Assembly (NCBI GenBank): GCA_037953625.1
Contig: CM075655.1
Coordinates: 15,642,001 to 15,706,000, forward strand
Source of the DNA: Crotalaria pallida
Taxonomy: Eukaryota > Streptophyta > Magnoliopsida > Fabales > Fabaceae
DNA: 64,000 nucleotides
Direction of reading: 5' to 3'
The position numbers and the translations under genes are program-made. Below the pieces are notes generated by a model, which worked only from the letters and a program-made list of their open reading frames with translations, had not been told where the DNA came from and did not search any database. This document shows, piece after piece, positions 11,433 through 21,937 of the stretch (position 1 is the stretch's first letter; every line of letters starts with the position of its first letter).

Positions 11433-14400
11433 ATGACTAGGGGCAACCCAAGCTACTTTCATCCATATAACCCTGAAATTGGTAGAACTTATCACAGACT
11501 AGTTAGACAAAATAGGAACCAGTCCATAGGTAGTGAGTCTATTGAGTCTTTACATAGTGAGTCTGCTTCTTTTTCTTCTATTCCTATAAATTCTGATTCT
11601 TATTCTGATTATTCTGAAAATATGGCTCAACCTCCACCACGTGAGAGGACAATGAGGGAGCTGGCTGCACCTGATTTCACTATTGAAGATTTGTGCATCC
11701 AGTATCCCGATGACCCGTATGAGCTAAGGTCTGGACTAATTCATTTGTTGCCCAAGTTTAATGGTCTTGCAGGTGAGGATCCTCATAAACATCTCAAGCA
11801 GTTCCATATTGTCTGTGCTACTATGAAACCACATGATGTGCAAGAGGATCATGTTTGTCTTAAGGCATTCCCACACTCCCTAGAGGGGCTAGCCAAGGAT
11901 TGGTTGTACGATCTGGCCCCTGGTTCTATCACAGTCTGGGATGACCTGAAGAGGGCATTTTTGGAGAAATTCTTCCCTGCATGCAGAACAACAGCAATCC
12001 GAAAGGATATATCAGGCATCAGGCAACAAAGTGGAGAAAGTCTCTACGAGTATTGGGAGAGATTCAAGAGACTGTGTGCGAGCTGCCCCCACCATCAGAT
12101 CTCAGAGCAGTTGCTTATTCAATATTTCTATGAAGGTCTCAACCTCATGGAGAGAAACATGCTTGATGCTGCCAGTGGTGGTGCCCTAGGAGACATGACA
12201 CCTTTAGAAGCCAGAGTCAAGATTGAGAAGATGGCTTCCAATTGTCAACAATTCCATGCAAGGGGCAACAGCGATGCAATCATAGTGAGAGGAGTGAATG
12301 ATGTTGGCACAAGTTTTGGTAAGGTTGAGAAGCTTGAACAGAAGATAGATTCACTTACAACTTTGGTCACTCAATTGGCCATCAACCAGAAGAAGTTGTC
12401 CCTGCCTGCTAGATTATGTGGAATATGCACATCCGCTGAGCACCCCACAGATGCATGTCCTTCTGTGCAGCAGCCCACGACTGGTGCTGACCAACCTGAG
12501 GCATATGCCGCCAACATCTTCAACAGTAGAAACCAGTAGCCACAGAACTTTGATCTCTCTACCAACAGATACAACTCTGGTTGGAGGAACTATCCCAACC
12601 TGAGATGGTCTGATCAGCAGCAACCTTCACAGGTTCAATTTCAAAACAATTCTAGACCACCATATGTACCTCCTCCAGTCCAGCAACAGAGACAACAACA
12701 GGCTAATTCTGCACCACCAGCTCCTAGTACTGAGCAGCAGCCTTCATTGGAAGAGCTGATGAAACAGATGACCATGCAAAATCTCCAATTCCAACAGGAA
12801 ACTAGAGCATCCATTCAAAGACAAGAGGCCTCCATTCAATCTTTGACCAATCAGATGGGACAGATGGCAACAACAATCAACACTATGCAATCTCAGAATT
12901 CTAACAAGTTGCCATCCCAAACAGTGATCAATCCAAACCAGAATGTGAATGCCATTAGTCTAAGGTCAGGGAAGCAGATTGTCACACCCACACCAGAATC
13001 TGACCTCAACAAAGATGATCTAGTTTCAACCAACAAGAAGAGCCAAATGGTCGAGGAGAGTGAGCACACAAGTACCAGAAAATCCCATCCAGCTCAGCCT
13101 TCCACAAGCACAACACCTGCTGCTGCCCAACAACCACCCCCCATTCCTCTTCCTTTCCCACCAAGGGGGGTGACTCAAAGCAAGAAAATGGAAGAGATTG
13201 ACAAAGAGATACTTGACACATTCAGGAAGGTGGAAGTCAACATACCCCTTCTTGATGCAATCAAGCAGATTCCAAGGTATGCAAAGTTCTTGAAGGATCT
13301 ATGCACACACAAACGGAAGCTCAAGGGCAATGAGAGGATCATCATGGGAAGAAATGTCTCTGCTCTTATAGGTAAACCCGTCCCTCATATTCCTGAAAAG
13401 TGTAAGGATCCTGGAACTTTCTCTGTGCCTTGTATCATAGGTAATACTAAATTTGAGAATGCTTTGCTAGATTTAGGAGCATCTATTAATGTTATGCCTA
13501 TGTCTGTTTTCAAGTCTCTTTCACTTGGACCCCTTCAACCTACGGGTGTGGTTATTCACTTGGCAAATAGATCTACTGCCTACCCCGCAGGTTTGATAGA
13601 GGATGTCCTGGTTCGGGTTGAAGAGCTTATCTTTCCTGCTGATTTTTATATTCTTGATATGGAAGAGGACACCTCTCGTAGTGCTGTCCCTATCATATTA
13701 GGGAGACCATTTTTGAAAACAGCCCGAACCAAGATAGATGTGCATGCAGGTACACTTTCCATGGAATTTGATGACAGTGTGGTTCGATTCAATATTTTTG
13801 ATGCTATGAAACATTTTTCTGATGACCACTCTGTTTTTCATGTTGACTTGATTGATGATCTGATTGATGATCTGATTGATGAGCATGTTCTAGACTTTTT
13901 GCATGATTATGATTTGCCATCTTTCACTAGCTCATTTACTTGTTCTGCATGTTCTGATTCCGAAATGTGCACTGCATGCATTGAAATTGACCAGTTTTTA
14001 AATTCTGCTACTACATCTGTTGATTCATATGATATAGATTCAGATCATGTTAACCCCATTTCTGTTTTGCATGAGTCTAATTCACTTGTTCAGGTGCAGG
14101 CGGCAGAATCCAATTCTGCTGCTCCTTTAGTTCCATCTGTGATGCAGGCACCTTTATTGGACCTGAAGCCCCTTCCTCCTCATCTCAAATATGCTTACTT
14201 GGAGGCTGAGCAGAAACTTCCAGTGATCATCTCTACCTCCCTTTCTGTTGATCAAGAGAAGAAGCTGCTGGATGTGATTAGAGCAAACAAAAGGGCAATA
14301 GGATGGACTTTGGCAGACATACCTAGTATTAGCCCCTCCATGTGCATGCATCGGATTTTATTGGAGGATGGGGCTAAACCAGTGAGACAACCCCAGAGAC

Positions 14401-17081
14401 GGTTGAACCCCCAGATTCTTGATGTGGTGAAGAAAGAGGTCACCAAGCTACTGCAAGCTGGCATTATCTACCCCATTTCAGACAGCACTTGGGTAAGCCC
14501 GGTTCAAGTAGTTCCCAAGAAGTCTAGGGTGACAGTTGTCAAAACTGAGAAGGATGAGCTGATTCCCACTAGAGTGCAGAACAGTTGGAGAGTCTGCATT
14601 GATTATAGGAAGCTCAACCAGGCGACCCGCAAGGATCACTTTCCTCTTCCCTTCATTGATCAAATGTTGGAGCGCCTGGCAGGTAAATCTCACTATTGCT
14701 TCTTAGATGGTTTCTCTGGTTATTTCCAAATCTGTATTGCACCAGAGGACCAACATAAGACTACATTTACCTGTCCTTTTGGTACATTTGCTTATAGGAA
14801 GATGCCTTTTGGCCTATGCAATGCTCCTGGCACTTTTCAAAGATGTATGATGAGTATTTTTAATGACTTACTTGAGCATTGCATAGAGGTCTTCATGGAT
14901 GATTTTAGTGTATATGGTTCCTCTTTTGATGCATGTCTTGATAGTTTGTCTAAGGTGCTTAATAGGTGCATTGAGACTAACCTTGTCTTCAATTTTGAAA
15001 AATGTCATTTTATGGTAGAACAAGGCATAGTCTTAGGGCACATTATTTAGCATAAGGGCAATGAGGTTGACCCTGCTAAGCTGCATGTAATATCACATTT
15101 GCCTTACCCCTCTTGCGTGCGAGAGGTGCGTTCTTTTCTTGGCCATGCAGGTTTCTATCGCAGGTTTATTCAGAACTTTAGCAAGATAGCCCTTCCACTA
15201 TCCAACTTGCTTCAAAAGGATACCACATTTGAGTTTGGAGACCAATGCAAGAAGGCATTTGATGAGCTAAAGAGAGCACTCACCACCACTCCCATCATCC
15301 AACCACCTGACTGGACTCTCCCATTTGAGCTCATGACCGATGCCTCGAATTATGCTTTGGGAGCAGTTCTCTCCCAAAGGGTTAGTAAGATGTCTCATGT
15401 GATTTATTATGCATCTAGGACTTTAGATTCAGCACAAGTTAATTACACCACAACTGAAAAAGAGCTGTTAGCCATTGTCTTTGCACTTGATAAGTTTAGA
15501 TCATATCTGTTAGGTTCTAAGGTTGTGGTGTATACTGATCATGCTGCTCTGAAGTATCTTTTGAAAAAGACAGATTCCAAACCTCGGTTGATTAGATGGA
15601 TGTTGCTCCTCCAGGAGTTTGATCTTGAGATTCAGGATCGGAGTGGTGCACATAACCTTGTCGCAGACCACTTGAGTAGAATAGAGAGAGAGGAGGATGC
15701 ATTTCCTATTCGTGATGACTTCCCGGATGAGCAGCTTTTAGTTTTGCATGTTTCACATCCCCCTCCCCTTATTCCTTGGTTTGCTGATATTGTAAATTAT
15801 ATAGTTGCATCTGTTTTTCCACCCTTGGCATCCAAAGCTCAAAGAGACAAATTGAAGAGCGATGCCAAGTATTATGTATGGGATGACCCCTATTTGTGGC
15901 GTTTTTGCAGTGATCAGGTCATTCGCAGGTGCATTCCAGACCAGGAGATCCAATCGGTTCTCCAATTTTGCCATGCTTCACCAGTTGGAGGCCACCTTGG
16001 CACTCAAAGGACAGCACGAAAGGTGCTGGATTCTGGATTTTATTGGCCTACCATCTTCAAGGATGCAAGCAAAATCTGCAGCTCATGTGAGCAATGTCAA
16101 AGAGCAGGAGGCGCCCTATCTTGGAGGCAACAGATGCCGCAACAACCTATGTTGTTCTGTGAGGTGTTTGATGTCTGGGGTATAGATTTCATGGGCCCCT
16201 TTCCTGTTTCTTTTGGTTTTTATTATATCTTACTTGCTGTGGATTATGTATCCAAATGGGTGGAAGCTAAGGCCACCAGGACTAATGATGCTCAGGTTGT
16301 TGTAGATTTTGTCAGGACTAATATCCTCTGCAGGTTTGGCATACCTAGAGCCATAGTCAGTGATCAAGGCACACACTTCTGCAATAGATCCATGCAAGCT
16401 TTGCTCAAGAAGTATGGGGTTGTGCACAAAGTTTCTACACATCACCCCCAAACCAATGGGCAAGCTGAGATTTCAAACAGAGAGATCAAGCGGATTTTGG
16501 AGAAGATGGTGAAGCCTAATAGAAAGGATTGGAGCACACGATTGGAGGATGCTTTATGGGCCCATCGGACTGCTTACAAGGCACCCATAGGGATGTCACC
16601 TTATCGGGTTGTTTTTGGTAAGGCATGCCACCTGCCTGTGGAGATAGAGCACCGTGCATATTGGGCTGTGAAGCAATGTAACTTAGCTCTTGATCAAGCG
16701 GGTGAGGAGAGGAAGCTGTAGTTGAGTGAGCTAGATGAGATCCGTTTGGAGGCCTATGAGAATTCCAAGTTCTACAAAGATAAGACCAAGAAGCTCCATG
16801 ATAGCTCAATTTGCAGAAAGGAGTTCTTGGTTGGTCAAAAAGTGTTGCTCTACAACTCTAGGCTTGGACTCATGAGTGGAAAGCTCCGCTCTAAATGGAT
16901 TGGACCGTTTGTAGTCACCCAGGTGTTTCCTTATGGCACTGTGGAGATCAAGAGTGAGTCCACAGACAAGAGCTTCAAAGTCAATGGTCACCGACTCAAG
17001 CCTTTCCTCACTACCCCTTCTTTGGATGATGCACCTGTGGAGGAAGCCTCATTGGTCGACCCCATTTTTGACCCACCATGA
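11433..17081 (+). pseudogene. Athila-1 gag-pol polyprotein, three in-frame stops
   Basis: One frame of 1,883 codons starting MTRGNPSY. Order: capsid-type gag, a CCHC knuckle (CGICTSAEHPTDAC, about residue 330), a Gln/Pro-rich linker, an aspartic protease with LLDLGASINVMP (about 680), a reverse transcriptase with catalytic FMDDF (about 1155), RNase H (MTDAS, YTDHAALKYL, about 1300-1370), integrase with a His-His-Cys-Cys finger (about 1512-1560) and D-D-E residues (GIDFMGP, SDQGTHF, QAEISNREI), then a C-terminal tail. Stops at 12537-12539, 15048-15050 and 16719-16721 replace Gln, Ser and Gln codons kept in Athila-2. An in-frame 3-bp loss lies near 16438. No frameshift, so inactivation looks recent. 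Confidence 0.95.
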
Positions 17082-18565
17082 TTTAGGGAGTCTTCTTTTC
17101 TCCTTCTTTACTACTTTTATTCCACTTGTCTATATCTATCTGATTCTGCTATTTGTTTTCCATTGAGGACAATGTGTGATTTAAGTGTGGGGGGGGGGGA
17201 GAGTAGTTTAGGTTGCATATTTTTTCTTTGATTTTTTAGGTTTTGCTAAGTTTTGGGCATTTTCTTGCATGTTTTTGCTTCATTTTAGTAGAGTCTTGGT
17301 ATCTTGTGTCTGAATTCATGCATTTCTGTGTGTAAAGTTGCTTTTGATAATTAAGAGGTGGTAACACTGTGATAGAATTGTCCCTTTTGTGAGGATTTGA
17401 GCCTTAATTGTGGGTGGATTTCTATATATGCCACCTAATTTTTCTTTCATGTGTGATTGCACTCTGGATTACTTGCACTCTAGAACTTGACTTGACTCTT
17501 GTTGATACTTGATATTCCCATGCACATTTTGAAATGATTTAGGCATTGTTTTTTTTCTTGAATAAGCCACTAGCCATATGAGCCTACCTTGAATGAATTT
17601 ATCCTTTGATAGCCCCTTTGAGCCTTTATATCCCTTTTCTTTGTTCTTTAGCTCATTACAAGCCTATGACTGAAAAACCATGATTGTCCTAACCTTAGGG
17701 AATGTTGGAGCTTTGGAATTGTTTTGGGAATGGGTATTAAGTAAGCGAGGGTGCTTTGTTCTTCATCTCTTGTGAGTTCTGGGTTTTGCCTCTATGGTCG
17801 GTGATGTAATTATGGCTTTATCTCATTATGCCATTTTTGTTGTTTCTTCTTTCCTTTCGTTCATGAAGTTCTGCAATGTAATGCAATTCAAAAAAAAAAA
17901 AAAAGAAAAAAAAATGAAAAAAAAAATGGAATAAAAGGTTGATTGAGGCATGGAGGTTTGGAATTAGAGGTTGTTGTTATGTTTACCATTTCATTCTGGG
18001 GTGGATTGTGCTTATTTTTTTTACTTGTTCCCCATTGCTCCTCTATTCCCTGGGTTTTAGCTACATTTCCCATATTTTTATCCTACCTTGTCCTTGGCCC
18101 CATTACAACCCTGAAAAGACCTTTTGTTCTTAATGTGCACGTGTGTTGATTGTTGATGTTAGAGGCTTGTCAAGCCTATGGTTGTGTTTGTTTTTCATGA
18201 TGTGCCTTGAGTGTAAACACTGATTAACCTTAAATACTTGAGTGTAAACACTATTGAGTGATCCTTGTGAGTTTCTATCATCTTTGTGACTACCCTCTTG
18301 ATGTCATTGGTTTTCTTTGCATATTTGAAATAATTGGATGATGTTCATGGATGCTTTGATTCTTTGGTCCTTATTCTCTTCGTGTGCTCGATTTTGCCCA
18401 TTTCTTTGCATTTCCTAGAATTCATTGTGAAGTATGTAATCTCTTAGGTTTGCATTCATTAGTTTTAGTAATCTTGTTACATGATTCACTTTGGTGCATA
18501 TTGATCTTCTCAGTCCTAATTCTTAGTTTTGCCCAGGAGTGCAAAAGGATAAGTGTGGGGGTATT
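17082..18565 (+). other. Athila-1 3' non-coding interior
   Basis: 1,484 bp between the polyprotein stop and the 3' LTR. It holds a second purine-rich tract (17183-17203), an A-rich stretch (17889-17934) and no conserved ORF. The real polypurine tract AAGTGTGGGGGTATT is at 18551-18565. Athila-2 has the same layout, so an envelope-like gene is absent from this family rather than lost in one copy. Confidence 0.85.
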
Positions 18566-19705
18566 TGATGAGCATTTTATTTCCCATTTTTCCTTGCATT
18601 ATTTTACTCCTATTATTGATACTTGTTGCCTATTTGACATTGTTTAGCTTGATTTAGTGATTTAGAGTTTATTGGACTATTATTCTGAATATTGTTTAAT
18701 TTGGGATTATTTAGCCTAATTAATTCTATTTCTATTTTCAGGTCATATTTGGCACAAGGGCTTTTTGGGCATTTTGGGAGTGAAGATTTAATTTTGGGAA
18801 TGAAGATTTAATGTTGGAAGAGAAGATATATGATGAAGTGAAGATTGTAATCTATCTTTAGGATTAGTTGAGATTTAGTTATATCTTTTAAGATTTAGAT
18901 TTTATCTATAAGATATTTTTAGATTTAATTTAGAGATAAGCTTTCCTTAGGATTTGGGCCCATGATTTAGGCCCGTTTTGTGATTTAAAAAGCCAAATTC
19001 GTGTAAACCCTGAGAGACCTTCCATTCACGTTTTTTTTACATTCTCTCTCATAGAGAAGGCTTAGTTTTGCTCTCCAAGCTTGTGGTGGCTGCTAGGGTT
19101 TCTCTCTCTTCCCTTTTCTACACGTTTTTGACTTATTTCATCATGGAAGGCTAAACTCTTAGGTTAAATCCCTTTGGTAATGTATCACATACTCTTGAGG
19201 TTTTATTCTTAATGCTATTTCGTTTTTATTCACTGTTTTCATGCTTATTGATATGTTATGGTTCGCTTAGTTCCATTATATAGAGATAATCCATGTGTAT
19301 GAATGCTTAATTTATGCAAACTCGTAAAAACTCCATGCTTTGGCTTTTAATGCTTAATTAGAGGTTTGGGTTTTGGGGTGAGAATTGAATTTTCGCTTAG
19401 TATTTAATTCTCACGAGTTGGACAGTGAAGAGGAAAGAAATTGATCTTTTGTGACCGATGATAGAGTTGTGAACGCGAGCCAAAGGGGTTTATCCGCTTT
19501 TCCTTATCTGTTTCTTCGTTTTGATTTAATTCTGTTTTGATTTCAATTATTCAATATTCAATACAAAAAAAACCCCCCCGTTTTCTATGCATACTATGTG
19601 TTCGACCTTTTGCTTTATAAGATATTCCTTGGGAGACGACCTAAGAGTCACTTCCTAGTATTATACTTAAACTGTTTTTATTTGTATCGGGTACGGCCTC
19701 GATCA
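18566..19705 (+). repeat. Athila-1 3' LTR
   Basis: 1,140 bp, paired with 9566-10706; followed by the CATAG target duplication at 19706-19710. Confidence 0.97.
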
Positions 19706-19710
19706 CATAG

Positions 19711-19908
19711 ACTTATGCATACACTTAACACACACATAGGCATGCACACAAATAACATTTTGATGGCATCATATTCACACGGCACACACACATATATGTT
19801 AATGCATCATTCATTATTCATACACATCTATAGATATATATTCACATGCATTCACACATACATCATATCCCTCAAAACCTAAGTATATTCATGTATGCCA
19901 AAACCGTT

Positions 19909-19940
<32 letters not shown>

Positions 19941-20210
19941 CACTTAGGAAATATCTCTGGCTCATCACAAGACAACTCAAATAAAATCACAAACATTTTT
20001 TATAAAGACGTCAAGCATATAAACTTTTCAAAACTCAATTTCTAAACTTTGGACATTACTTCAGAGAATCATTTCTTTTAGAATCATTCCTTATCTTGAA
20101 AATGTGAATTTTAGAAGATCATTTAGGAAAATATTTCTCTCAAAACGACTTTCTCAAAATAAATTTCTTTGGTGTTTTAATTTAATATGAGGAATTTACG
20201 GGGTGTTACA
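19711..20210 (-). repeat. X-minus 3' LTR, proximal part
   Basis: The first 500 bp of the minus-strand LTR, starting TGTAACACCCC at 20210. It is homologous to the starts at 53464, 57149 and 63492. It contains a CA-rich stretch (TG-rich on the element strand) and a TA microsatellite near 19909-19940. Confidence 0.85.
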
Positions 20211-21470
20211 TTCTCCCCAACTTAAAGATTTCTCATCGCCGAGAAATGCATTGTGGATTGGGCAGCGGGGCACAAAATTCTTACACTACCTTGTCCTCCA
20301 TAAAGCATTCTCTTTTCGTTTCGTGGTCGTATTCTCTTTGGCTGGTCTATTCCATCTTGCCGTGTCCCTCGTTTGTTGCCTCCAGGTGAAGAAGTCTCCT
20401 TCGCACATCCGCTTGCGTGTCGAATCGGGTTAAATCCAACGGACTAACCGAAGAAGACGCCGATCCCTTAGCCGGTCATTGTCACAGAAAGTCCAACCAT
20501 AGGTACGGACTTAAGGAGAAATCAAACAAACAAAACTCACACATCTCCGAAAGCATGGGGTTTCCTCTAAAAATCCCCAGATATTCACTAGTTTCTACAA
20601 CTTAGGTTCTTACTAACTTGCAATAATCACTCCTTCCCTTAGTTCTCTTTCTAACCTTAGGGTTTTCGCTTATTATTTCTCTAGCTTAGGGGGGTTTTAT
20701 TGCTATTTAGGCTTACTAACTTCCTCTAATAACTCACTTTTCTCCCTAAACTTATCCTAAACATTAATCAAACTCAACACCTTTGATCATCTAAACTCCT
20801 AGTTAGGGTGTAGAGTAATTCTAGTCTCCAAACTTTCCTCTAGGATTTGGTAACAGACACTCGTTCTCTCCTTGTGACTCCCCAACTTTGATTAAACCTA
20901 TAACTAAACTTACGGTGATCGCATATCCTTACTTGACTCAAACTATTTATCCTCCCTTAATCTTTCAAGTCTTAACTGTCTGGGTAACTATGGCGTTTCT
21001 AACCTCGCAATTTGGACTAATGATTCTAAGACAGGATCAGTAAAGCGACGGTTTGGCAAGGGTTCATGAAGAAAAGGTTTGAATTTTAACAACACTAATT
21101 GTTTTGCTGAAACAATTCAACAAACACTGAAAGTAAGAAATAACAACTTACATTCTCAAAGGCGATAACTATCCCTGTAGAAAGTAGGTTAGGGTTATCC
21201 AAACCTAAGTCTAACAATCACTAATGAGACATTAGGGTCATTGGGTCTCAACTTCAGAATCTATTTATGGTCTATTCCTTCAAGCTATGGGACCAAAAGG
21301 TTTCTTAAACTAACACGGTTAATGCTATACTACAACTAGTCTCATGTCCTAAGAGACGAAAGCTTACCCTCAGGTTCTTACCCTAATACAAACACACAGA
21401 GTCACACAAGCAAAGCATGTAAGCCCATGCTTAAGGCCACTAAGGATTACCATAAGCTCTGATACCATTC
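20211..21470 (-). other. X-minus internal region, non-coding
   Basis: 1,260 bp from PBS to polypurine tract. The PBS on the minus strand is TGGTATCAGAGC (21467-21456), of the initiator tRNA-Met type, 3 nt from the LTR. The purine tract TTTAAGTTGGGGAGAA ends at 20211. No gag or pol domain is visible in any frame. The region is homologous, with divergence, to the X2 interior at 55966-57148. Confidence 0.8.
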
Positions 21471-21936
21471 TGTAACAACCCGATTTTCGTAAGTCTAAAA
21501 TATTTACGTTTACTTATCAAATTTACAAAAATTGAGGCCATATTTTTTTTTTGTAAAACATTGTGAATGTGGTTTGAAAACATTATTGAAAAGTCCTTGG
21601 TGTTCTCAACAACCTTTTAGAAAACCGAGTTGTTACTAAAACTGATCTTTACTCACTTAGGTTTCCAAAACATTTGTTAGGAAAACGTTTAGGTTTCATA
21701 TGGAAATAGTTCTTTGCATTCCACCAAAAGAGTTCATTAGACATTTCTCATGAAGATGTAAAAAGTCGGGCATGCATTAGAATAAGTTAAGTTACATCAA
21801 GGGATCATTACTCAGGTAGTCCTTAAAACACACACCTACTACAATCTAGAATACCCATACTAATCCTGAGCCACCCTATTGAAGGCGATCGGGTGGAGGT
21901 CCCCCTTCTTCTTGGATCCCCTTTTTGCCTTCAAAG
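21471..21936 (-). repeat. X-minus 5' LTR, terminal fragment
   Basis: The last about 466 bp of the 5' LTR, matching 4396-4861 with 8 substitutions. It breaks off inside the LTR ORF and joins family B gag directly at 21936-21938, with only 2-3 bp of shared sequence. Confidence 0.9.
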
Positions 21937-21937
21937 A

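Larger units (their letters stand above)
9566..19705 (+). mobile_element. Athila-type Gypsy retrotransposon (Athila-1)
   Basis: A complete 10,140-bp element with LTRs at both ends, each starting TGATGAGC and ending CGATCA. It is flanked by a perfect 5-bp duplication CATAG (9561-9565 and 19706-19710). It has a PBS of the tRNA-Asp type typical of Athila, one long gag-pol frame with three nonsense codons, about 1.48 kb of 3' non-coding interior and a polypurine tract. No envelope-like ORF is present although many Athila elements have one. The LTRs differ by seven substitutions and a few homopolymer indels by eye, so insertion was recent. It sits in the minus-strand X LTR. Confidence 0.97.
4396..21936 (-). 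mobile_element. Family X LARD-like element (X-minus), carrying nested Athila-1
   Basis: Minus-strand LTR element. In element order: a partial 5' LTR (21936-21471), a tRNA-Met type PBS, a 1,260-bp internal region (21470-20211) without gag or pol, a purine tract, and a 3' LTR split by Athila-1 (20210-19711 and 9565-4396, together about 5.67 kb). Very long LTRs with a short non-coding interior fit a LARD, which needs gag-pol supplied in trans. The sequence before its polypurine tract resembles that of the Tekay elements here, suggesting a chromovirus origin. The overlapping 465 bp of its two LTRs differ by 8 substitutions by eye. The far end of the 5' LTR is lost at the junction with the family B element. 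Confidence 0.82.

Noticed and set aside
17888..18073. Short ORF over the A-rich stretch
   Set aside because: It depends on a homopolymer run whose length and composition differ in Athila-2.
17082..18565. Search for an envelope-like gene in Athila
   Set aside because: No frame shows a conserved ORF, signal peptide or membrane segment shared between Athila-1 and Athila-2 beyond short chance frames.
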